From NCBI GenBank assembly GCA_964636985.1, contig CAZWSX010000035.1:1-60598 (forward strand): a stretch of 60,598 nucleotides of DNA, written 5' to 3'. The translations under genes and the position numbers were made by a program. Source of the stretch: CAZWSX01 sp964636985 (lineage in GTDB: Bacteria; Planctomycetota; Planctomycetia; Pirellulales; Pirellulaceae). Positions 54,583 to 60,598 of the stretch are shown piece by piece. The notes under the pieces were generated by a model. The model did not search any database. It saw only the letters and a list, made by a program, of their open reading frames with translations, and was not told the origin of the DNA. Numbering within the stretch: the stretch's first letter is position 1; the number at the start of each line of letters is the position of its first letter.

Positions 54583-57500
54583 CTACTCCTGCCATTTCCC
54601 TAAGCGGTTGAAGACGTATTGGGTCGCCTTCACGGTGGCCGTGGGCCGCTGTCCCGACTTGGCGACCGCCAGGATGGTTTCGAAATCGTAGGCTGTCGCG
54701 CCGCTCGCTCCCGCACCACGGCCAAGCTGGAACTGGTCGTCCGCGGCCAGGATCGAATCGAGCGTTTCAAGCCCAATGAACGAAGCCGTATCGTTGCCGC
54801 CCCCGCCGCTGACGGTCGAATCGACGTCGCCGTAAAGTTCGAGCAGGTTCGAGATCCCCTGCAATTTGGCGTAACCATCACGCCACGAGTAAACATCGTC
54901 CCCGCTGGAGCCGACAACACCCGCGATATCCTGGCCACCGCTAAATTTGGCGGCGACACTATCGAAACCAGCGGCGGAGATCGTGAACCCGGTTCCGGAC
55001 AGAACGCTCCGTAGCGGCGTCGACTGGAACCGGTCGTCGCCCGTGGAGTCGTAAAGCGTCGCCGTATCGCTGCCAGTCGTGGCTGTCGTCAGCACCGACT
55101 GAAAGCCATCAACGCGAACCGTGTAGCCGGTTCCGCTCAGAACGGTTGAGGTCGGCGAAGCGGTTAGCACATCGTCGCCTGCCGAATCCTGCAGCGTCGC
55201 GTTGCTGCGGCCCGAGCCACCCGTCACTTGCAGGTTTTCGACGCTGGCAATGGTGACGGTGTTCGCCCCCGAAACGAGCTGCGCTTGCTGGGTCGTGTAC
55301 GTGAGTTGAGCGTTCCGCGCGCCAAGCGAGATCGCTGCGGTGTCGGTTCCACCGGCATTCATGCGGACATCGACACTCGAGAAATTATCCAGCTCGTTTG
55401 AGAAACCCGAGCTGGATAACGTCAGGCCGCTAAAGTCGCCTGTTAGGTTATCGTTTCCGCTCGAATCGAACAGCGTCGCCGAGTCGGTCCCGCCGCCGCC
55501 ATCGACAGTCTGGCGTTGGAAGTTGTTGGCCGTGATCAAAAACGTGCCGTTTTGGAAAGTGAGTTTCAGCGGCGACATCGTCACCGTTTCATTGTCGGCT
55601 GTCCCGATGACGTTGATCGCATCGTTGCCGCCACGACCATCAACGACAATACGATTTCGCACTGCCGAGTTGATGCCATAGATGGTTCCATTGACGTTCA
55701 CGGCGAGGATATTGCCGGCCTGCAGGCCGATCGCGTCGCCGCCGTTCGTTCCGCGAATCGTCACGGTGTCGCCTGACACGGTAACGAGGTTCGTGATCCG
55801 GAGCGACGCCGAGGGGTTGTTGCCGATTAACTTGATGCGGAAGGCCTGCCCAGCGGCACCGCCAAAGTCGAAGCGCGCCCCGGCGGCAACGGCGATACTG
55901 CTCGCGATCCGCTGCCCGGCGGCGTTATAGACTTCGAACGAGACATCGCCTTGCGAGCGGTCGAACACGACTTCGGCCGTAACGATCCCCGTGTCGCTTG
56001 CGCGGAAACTATACCACGTCCCGTTGGTGACAGCCGCCGTCGCCGTTTGGGTCTGCGTTACGGTGCCAAGGTCGGTACCGACAACGGACGGCGTCGCTTG
56101 CAGGCCAATCGACAGATTGTAGGTCCCCAGGCTTCCGGTCGAACCGATCGCGAAGGTGTATGTCGTGCCGGCCACGACGTTCATCGTGAACGAACTTCCG
56201 GTGGTCGGCGAGCCGTTTCCGATTCGCCAGGTCGACGTGAAACCGCTGGGATTGAAGGTGATGGTGGCCGTTCCCGTGGTGCCCGCCGTGAACGCGAAGT
56301 AGTCGAGATCGCTGGCCGCATCGATTCGCCCGGCAAATGTCTTCGACGTGGCGATGCTTCCAAAGGACTGGGCGGTTCCGACCGTGGACCCAACGTCGTC
56401 GGTGGTCGTGGAACCGCCGCCATTCCCACCACTCGTGCTCGATGCCATCACCGTATCGATGGCCCGCTTCAAATTGATCCGCAGATAGCTCGCCTGCGTG
56501 ACAGCGTCGTACACGCTGTCGGCCGTCGACCGCATCACTTGCAGAATCTTGTCTTGATTGATCCCGGTGATGCCGACTCGTTGCATCGCTTCACGGATCA
56601 GCGCGCTGGCTCCCGCCACGTACGGCGCCGACATGCTGGTTCCCGTCGCGCTGGCGTAATCGTCGCCGATGCCGTTTTTGTTCCCGCGATAATCGGGCAC
56701 CGTGCTGACGACGTTCTCGCCGGGTGCCAGCAGCACGCGCGTGTCGCGCTGGCTGAAGTTGCTGACCGAGCCACTCGAGTTGACGCTGCCAACAGGAATC
56801 ACATACGAGCTGACGGCGGGATAGTCGAGGCCGGCTGCGTTGTAGGTGAGAAAGTCGTTGCCTGCCGAGACCGTCACGACAATGCCGTCGGCGTACAGTT
56901 GGGCCAGCTCGTCTTCCAAAATGCCCCAGTTGGGCGTCGACTTGAGGTTCATGCCGACACCGATCGACATGTTCACCGTCGTGATCGGGTTCGCGAAACT
57001 GTTGCGGTTGACGTGAACATAGCGGAGAGCCTGTTCGACCCACTCGAGGCTGCTATTCCCTTGATCGTCGATCACCCGCAGCGCCACGAGGTCGGCACCA
57101 GCTGCCACGCCGTTGTAGCTGCCGCCGCTGGCGCCCACGATGCCGGCCGTGTGCGTACCGTGAAAGCCCGACGCGCCATCGTCGTAGGGATTGCCGTCGT
57201 TCTCCGCGAAGTCCCAGCCGCCGACAACCTTCTTTCCCGAACCATAGCCGTTGCCCAGCGCCTGCTGGTCGTAAGCGATCCCGCTATCAATTATCACCAC
57301 CGTCTGGCCGGCGCCGGTTAACCCATATTGTTGACGGACGTACTGGACATCGCTCCATCCATAGCCGGTGTTGGCGTTGCCGCCGGAAACGCTCGCCGCG
57401 GCAACAGCTTGCGTGACCACTGAAAGATGAGCGGCATTTGTGGAAGTGAGCGCCCAGACCGTCGTCGAGCTGTTCGCCGACTTGGCGTCGACCGTAGTCG

Positions 57501-57648
57501 ATTGCAGCACCACGGCGGCGCTGTCGTCGTGGCGGACTTCACTCGTTAGAGCGTCGGCCAACGGTTGGGCCGACATCGCGAGCCGTTCTTCAAACCGGTC
57601 GAGTTGGAACTTCTTTTCAGCGCGCCGTAGCTTGGCATCGTCTCGCAT
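54583..57648 (-). CDS. Secreted subtilase (S8) with PPC domain and repeat region
   Basis: 1021 residues from ATG 57648 (AGGGG six nt upstream). The N-terminus has FQLDRFEERLAMSA (about residues 14-27), the planctomycete export-type motif, rather than a normal hydrophobic signal. The S8 domain is complete: Asp121 (VVIIDSG), His163 (HGTHTAG), Asn264 (SAGND) and Ser338 (GTSMSAP). A PPC-like beta domain (about 405-500) follows. The last 350 residues are repeats with DSxGDD-type cores (DSSGNDN, DSAGDDV, DSTGDDR), resembling calcium-binding RTX-like units. It is probably surface-displayed or released. The far C-terminus lacks a recognisable anchor. Confidence 0.87.
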   Translation of the reverse strand: MRDDAKLRRAEKKFQLDRFEERLAMSAQPLADALTSEVRHDDSAAVVLQSTTVDAKSANSSTTVWALTSTNAAHLSVVTQAVAAASVSGGNANTGYGWSDVQYVRQQYGLTGAGQTVVIIDSGIAYDQQALGNGYGSGKKVVGGWDFAENDGNPYDDGASGFHGTHTAGIVGASGGSYNGVAAGADLVALRVIDDQGNSSLEWVEQALRYVHVNRNSFANPITTVNMSIGVGMNLKSTPNWGILEDELAQLYADGIVVTVSAGNDFLTYNAAGLDYPAVSSYVIPVGSVNSSGSVSNFSQRDTRVLLAPGENVVSTVPDYRGNKNGIGDDYASATGTSMSAPYVAGASALIREAMQRVGITGINQDKILQVMRSTADSVYDAVTQASYLRINLKRAIDTVMASSTSGGNGGGSTTTDDVGSTVGTAQSFGSIATSKTFAGRIDAASDLDYFAFTAGTTGTATITFNPSGFTSTWRIGNGSPTTGSSFTMNVVAGTTYTFAIGSTGSLGTYNLSIGLQATPSVVGTDLGTVTQTQTATAAVTNGTWYSFRASDTGIVTAEVVFDRSQGDVSFEVYNAAGQRIASSIAVAAGARFDFGGAAGQAFRIKLIGNNPSASLRITNLVTVSGDTVTIRGTNGGDAIGLQAGNILAVNVNGTIYGINSAVRNRIVVDGRGGNDAINVIGTADNETVTMSPLKLTFQNGTFLITANNFQRQTVDGGGGTDSATLFDSSGNDNLTGDFSGLTLSSSGFSNELDNFSSVDVRMNAGGTDTAAISLGARNAQLTYTTQQAQLVSGANTVTIASVENLQVTGGSGRSNATLQDSAGDDVLTASPTSTVLSGTGYTVRVDGFQSVLTTATTGSDTATLYDSTGDDRFQSTPLRSVLSGTGFTISAAGFDSVAAKFSGGQDIAGVVGSSGDDVYSWRDGYAKLQGISNLLELYGDVDSTVSGGGGNDTASFIGLETLDSILAADDQFQLGRGAGASGATAYDFETILAVAKSGQRPTATVKATQYVFNRLGKWQE

Positions 57649-58149
57649 CACCATCCCCTGCACATTCTCGGTGCGGGCGCATGGACGCGGCGCAACTCGC
57701 GTTCGCTCCGCATGCAATGGCGGCTCGTAAATGAGGCCGCAATTGGTCCCTGCAAGCAAACACAAACGCGCCGACGCCGGATGACCCGCGATCAGGCGAA
57801 TTCAAGGGGAGGAAAACCGACAGCGGACTCTTCCTGAGTTGCCGCTTGGCAAACATAGCTTAGGGATTCGATAACGACTGAGAAGGAGGGTGAAACCGGT
57901 ATTGCCGGTTGTATCGCGAGCGCTGTCAAACAGGCGAAATCGCGTCGACTTTAGCGGCAGCCATCGTTGCTATCGCGCGTGCGGCCGCCGCGAGAATCTC
58001 CGGCAAATCCTACGCACCTTCACACCAGCGGTTCAGCAGGCAAACCTTGCGCCATGCATATTTATAGCGCCGTCTTAAGAAACACCCTTGTTTGCGACGA
58101 ATAATCTTGGAACTCATCCGTCGAGTGTGCCGCCGCAAAGGAATGCGTC
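57649..58149. other. Divergent intergenic region
   Basis: 501 bp between the divergent subtilase and the gene at 58150. A 6-bp stem AACCGG/CCGGTT (57894-57910) is the only clear symmetry. No credible small gene was seen. Confidence 0.4.
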
Positions 58150-58710
58150 GTGAGTGCCGCAGGACTTGTACGCTACTACTGGCTGATCTATTTCTCACAA
58201 CCCGCGGCCGACCGAAAAATCTACGAGACCTTGGCAAGCAAGCAGGTCTACTCGATTCTCGAAATCGGACTCGGCGACCGCATCCGCCAGCAGCGGCTGT
58301 TCGACCTTTGCACCGATCGCCTGACCAGCGATAGCAAGCTCCGCTATTACGCCGTCGATATGTTTGACACCCGGCCGCAAGGGGCCCCCAAGCTGACGCT
58401 CAAGCAAGCGCACGCTTCGATCAAACACGAACGCGTCCAAGTGCAGCTGATTCCAGGCGACCCGTTGAGCGCCATCACGCGCGTGGCCAACACGGTAAGA
58501 AATCTCGATTGCATCATCATCTCCGGCGACCAGAACCAAGCCCTCATCGACGAAGCCTGGCGATACCTGCCGCGGATGATCTCAGACCGCGTGAGCTTGT
58601 TTCGCGAGGTTCCAGCGGCCAAGGGAACGGAGTTCAAGGTCTTCGGTCACCGCGAGATCTTTGCCCTTCGCCCGGCGACCAGCAAGAAGGGCCAACGCCG
58701 CGCGGCCTAA
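58150..58710 (+). CDS. Putative methyltransferase-fold protein
   Basis: 186 residues from a GTG with AAAGGA at 7-nt spacing. YSILEIGLGDRIRQQRLF resembles motif I of class I SAM-dependent enzymes but lacks the usual GxGxG. YYAVDMFDTRP could be the acidic motif II, and LDCIIISGD the following strand. It is shorter than most full enzymes, so catalytic activity is uncertain; it could be a SAM-fold binding protein. It lies about 700 bp upstream of a more convincing methyltransferase on the same strand. Confidence 0.55.
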   Translation: MSAAGLVRYYWLIYFSQPAADRKIYETLASKQVYSILEIGLGDRIRQQRLFDLCTDRLTSDSKLRYYAVDMFDTRPQGAPKLTLKQAHASIKHERVQVQLIPGDPLSAITRVANTVRNLDCIIISGDQNQALIDEAWRYLPRMISDRVSLFREVPAAKGTEFKVFGHREIFALRPATSKKGQRRAA

Positions 58711-59414
58711 GTCTAGATGTTGGCTTGTCATTCGTCCGCTCGTCGATTCTTGGACAAGCGTTAGCTTTTCTCGATATCAGCCAATACTGCTATCCGAATA
58801 GTTTCAATTACTAAAAGCGAGAGTCGTCTGCGGCTACACGCCAATTCGAGCGCATCGTCTCGGTTGGCGCACTCTTTGTTTGAACTGATCCATCGGTAGG
58901 GGCATTGGTGGAAGAGCCGTACCGGGGCGGCGCGCTGATGGGAATGCTGCACTTTTCATCGATCGCCGTGCGCGATTGCACAACAAGTACGCATTCCCTG
59001 TGAGCAGAAAGCTCAACCCGTAGTTCGGCACGCTGGGCTGCGTTAGCTACGTTCCAAAACCAATCGTTGGCTGCAAAATCGCGGTTTTGCCCGGAAAAGT
59101 GCGTCGCTTAGTTAGCTCGGGAACAGCGATCCGGCCATCGCAACTGGCAGCGGCATTCCTTTTTCGGTACGAAAATTGCCAAAGCTTCCCGAGAAGCCCC
59201 ATTTTCCCAGCGCGGGCAGTGGCAAGCATCGCATTTAACTATTCAACAATTGTTGATTAACTATTTAGAACATATATCGCCGGTCGCATGCGACCTGACG
59301 TTCGCCCGCATGGCGTGAGACTGATCTTGTCCCGTCGGCGAGGAGTTCTTTCAATTGCGCCGGCGCGATGGCGTGTGGTAGGGAAGATCGTTCCAGGGCA
59401 AAGGATGAGTAGCC
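58711..59414. other. Non-coding stretch between two methyltransferase-fold genes
   Basis: 704 bp. No reading frame in it has protein-like character and no hairpin of the REP-like type is present. An A/T-rich stretch near 59235-59285 (TTTAACTATTCAACAATTG) may carry the promoter of the gene at 59415. Confidence 0.4.
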
Positions 59415-60347
59415 ATGAGTGCACCAACGATTACGACGGAGCTGAATTACGGCCCGGCCGAGGCAGGCGTGAGGTTCGCCAAGTACGCCGGCTTCAAGCG
59501 GATGATCGTAGCGCTAGGTCTTAAGCAACCAGCCCTAGGGATATATCGCACCCTGGCCAATTTCCGTCTATGGCGCTACGCCGTGACCGGCGGCTTCCGC
59601 TCGGGCATGCTAGCTCTGGGGGAAACGAATCACTACGGATTCCCCGCCCGCTGGATCACCATGGACCAGCACCAGTCGGACTACACCGCATACTTCGACG
59701 ATAAGTGCGTGATTCCCTTGCCCGACGCTTCACTGGACGTCGTTTACAGCGCCCATTTCATCGAACACCTTACGCCGCCTGCCTTGAGCCGGCTGCTAAG
59801 CGAAGTCCGCCGCGTTCTTCGCCCAGGCGGCGCCGTGCGACTCGAGACGGTCGACGCCGAATCGCTGCGACGAGCCTACCGCTATCGCGACGAGCGGGTG
59901 CTAGCTCGCTTTCGCAATGCGAGGAAGGACCTGGTCGAAAAGCTGGGTTTCCCGGAAAAATACCTGGAAGACCAGCTCACATTTGTGGGCGAAGTCGCCA
60001 GCTACATGCTGCCAGGCGGACCTCCCATGCACATCCCGGTGTACACGACAGCTAAGGAAGTCGACGAGCGGCTCGACATGCCGCTGGAAGAATTTTCCGC
60101 TTGGGCGCAGTCGCTGAAATCACCCGAGCAAATCAAAAGCGGCGGCCACAATTGTGCGCTCTCGGGCCCGCGGCTGAAGAAAATGCTGCTCGATACCGGC
60201 TTCGCCGAGGCGAGGGAAGCACGCTACGGAGAAACGGGAATCAAAAAAATGTCGCTGAACAAAGGCTTTTGGCGATCCATCTGGGATTCGATCACGGAGA
60301 AGCCGCACCGGCGCAGCTTTTCGTGCTACGTGGAAGCTGTTGCCTAG
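59415..60347 (+). CDS. Class I SAM-dependent methyltransferase
   Basis: 310 residues from ATG 59415 with AAAGGATG upstream. The core resembles Methyltransf_11/UbiE-like enzymes: IPLPDASLDVVYSAHFIEHL (post-motif II, with the EHL block) and RRVLRPGGAVRLETVD (motif III). A well-formed GxGxG motif I is not obvious; the preceding MDQHQSDYTAYFDD may be the SAM-proximal acidic loop. A C-terminal half of mixed helices completes it. The substrate is unknown; surface glycan or small-molecule methylation is possible but unsupported by neighbours. Confidence 0.7.
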   Translation: MSAPTITTELNYGPAEAGVRFAKYAGFKRMIVALGLKQPALGIYRTLANFRLWRYAVTGGFRSGMLALGETNHYGFPARWITMDQHQSDYTAYFDDKCVIPLPDASLDVVYSAHFIEHLTPPALSRLLSEVRRVLRPGGAVRLETVDAESLRRAYRYRDERVLARFRNARKDLVEKLGFPEKYLEDQLTFVGEVASYMLPGGPPMHIPVYTTAKEVDERLDMPLEEFSAWAQSLKSPEQIKSGGHNCALSGPRLKKMLLDTGFAEAREARYGETGIKKMSLNKGFWRSIWDSITEKPHRRSFSCYVEAVA

Positions 60348-60350
60348 AAA

Positions 60351-60374
60351 GTAGCACGGACATTCTTGTCCGTG
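60351..60374 (+). repeat. REP-like hairpin, GTAG head (pair 3, left)
   Basis: GTAG at 60351-60354, then CACGGACA, loop TTCT, TGTCCGTG. It begins 3 bp after the methyltransferase stop. Confidence 0.7.
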
Positions 60375-60474
60375 CGAAGCACGGCATCCAACCGAACTCG
60401 CGCTTCTCTCAGGGGAAGAATAATTAATGGCTCCACCTGGGAGCAGCGTCTATCCAAGTGGTGGCCGCACCTGG

Positions 60475-60498
60475 CCCGGACAGGAATGTCCGTGCTAC
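60475..60498 (-). repeat. REP-like hairpin, GTAG head (pair 3, right)
   Basis: On the minus strand it reads GTAG, CACGGACA, loop TTCC, TGTCCGGG: the same sequence as the 60351 copy except for the loop and one unpaired stem base, in inverted orientation 100 bp away. Confidence 0.65.
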
Positions 60499-60598
60499 TT
60501 TTTTGTGGGCTACCTTTTTGTCTTTGCTCGCGCAGTAAAACTGCTGGCCTGCCCCCATTTTCTGTACCAAGGGTTATGAGAGTTCTGGTTGTGTAACG

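Noticed and set aside
55951..57321. A 456-codon plus-strand open frame over the subtilase
   Set aside because: Antisense of the S8 gene with low-complexity Arg/Ala/Val composition; the complete protease triad is on the minus strand.
58711..59414. Possible small genes in the 700-bp gap
   Set aside because: Short frames here have no ribosome-binding site, signal or motif and resemble random open frames.

Overview
The window reads as a chromosomal stretch of a planctomycete, most likely of the Pirellulales group (inference). Diagnostic content includes a PSCyt1/DUF1549/DUF1553 protein paired with a DUF1501 protein, a LamG-containing surface protein, a subtilase with the planctomycete-type N-terminal FEERLAMSA motif, a DapL-like aminotransferase, many secreted beta-propeller and TPR proteins, loose operons and frequent GTG/TTG starts. 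Coding density is high. No rRNA, tRNA, CRISPR array, complete insertion sequence or prophage was found.

Layout. 1-4128 (minus): YhaM-like HD exoribonuclease (cut by the edge), secreted esterase, PlsC-type acyltransferase and galE. 4329-5267: xerD. 5278-9706 (minus): two exported TPR-type proteins. 9920-10927 (minus): SBF/bile-acid-type transporter. 11180-21582 (plus): aroC, an AsmA-like membrane protein, an S9 lipoprotein peptidase, a cupin, a neutral zinc metallopeptidase, dusB, mscL, a sugar-phosphate isomerase-like protein and corA. 21719-26364 (plus): a degenerate M14 paralogue, an intact M14 peptidase and a secreted beta-propeller. 26796-28268: glgA. 28325-30376 (minus): vWA membrane protein. 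31117-37431: S41 tail-specific protease, a lipase-like hydrolase coupled to ruvX, a reverse-strand esterase and a DapL-like aminotransferase. 37484-38815 (minus): double zinc-ribbon/Yip1 membrane protein. 39080-43273 (plus): DinG-type helicase, OmpH/Skp and an FG-GAP propeller. 43303-43908 (minus): lexA, with a small orphan Flp pilin divergent from it.

44422-46190 (minus) is the only clearly accessory patch. It is a tight operon of addiction-module antitoxin, ParE/RelE-type toxin, two uncharacterised proteins and a second antitoxin gene killed by an in-frame TAG; it looks visibly less GC-rich than its surroundings. 46251-57648 (minus) holds DUF1501, PSCyt/LamG/DUF1553, a NagB::PIG-L fusion, a PP2C phosphatase and the secreted subtilase. 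58150-60347 (plus) holds two methyltransferase-fold proteins.

The most striking non-coding signal is a set of short intergenic hairpins. Each is headed by GT(A/G)G and has 8-15 bp arms, mostly with 4-5 nt loops. Three sets form inverted pairs (849/960, 16671/16777, 60351/60498), which is the geometry of REP/REPIN elements. I did not find an obviously new defence or metabolic system. The items most worth following up are the toxin-antitoxin operon with its two unknown passengers, the REP-like pairs, and the M14 enzyme/pseudoenzyme pair.
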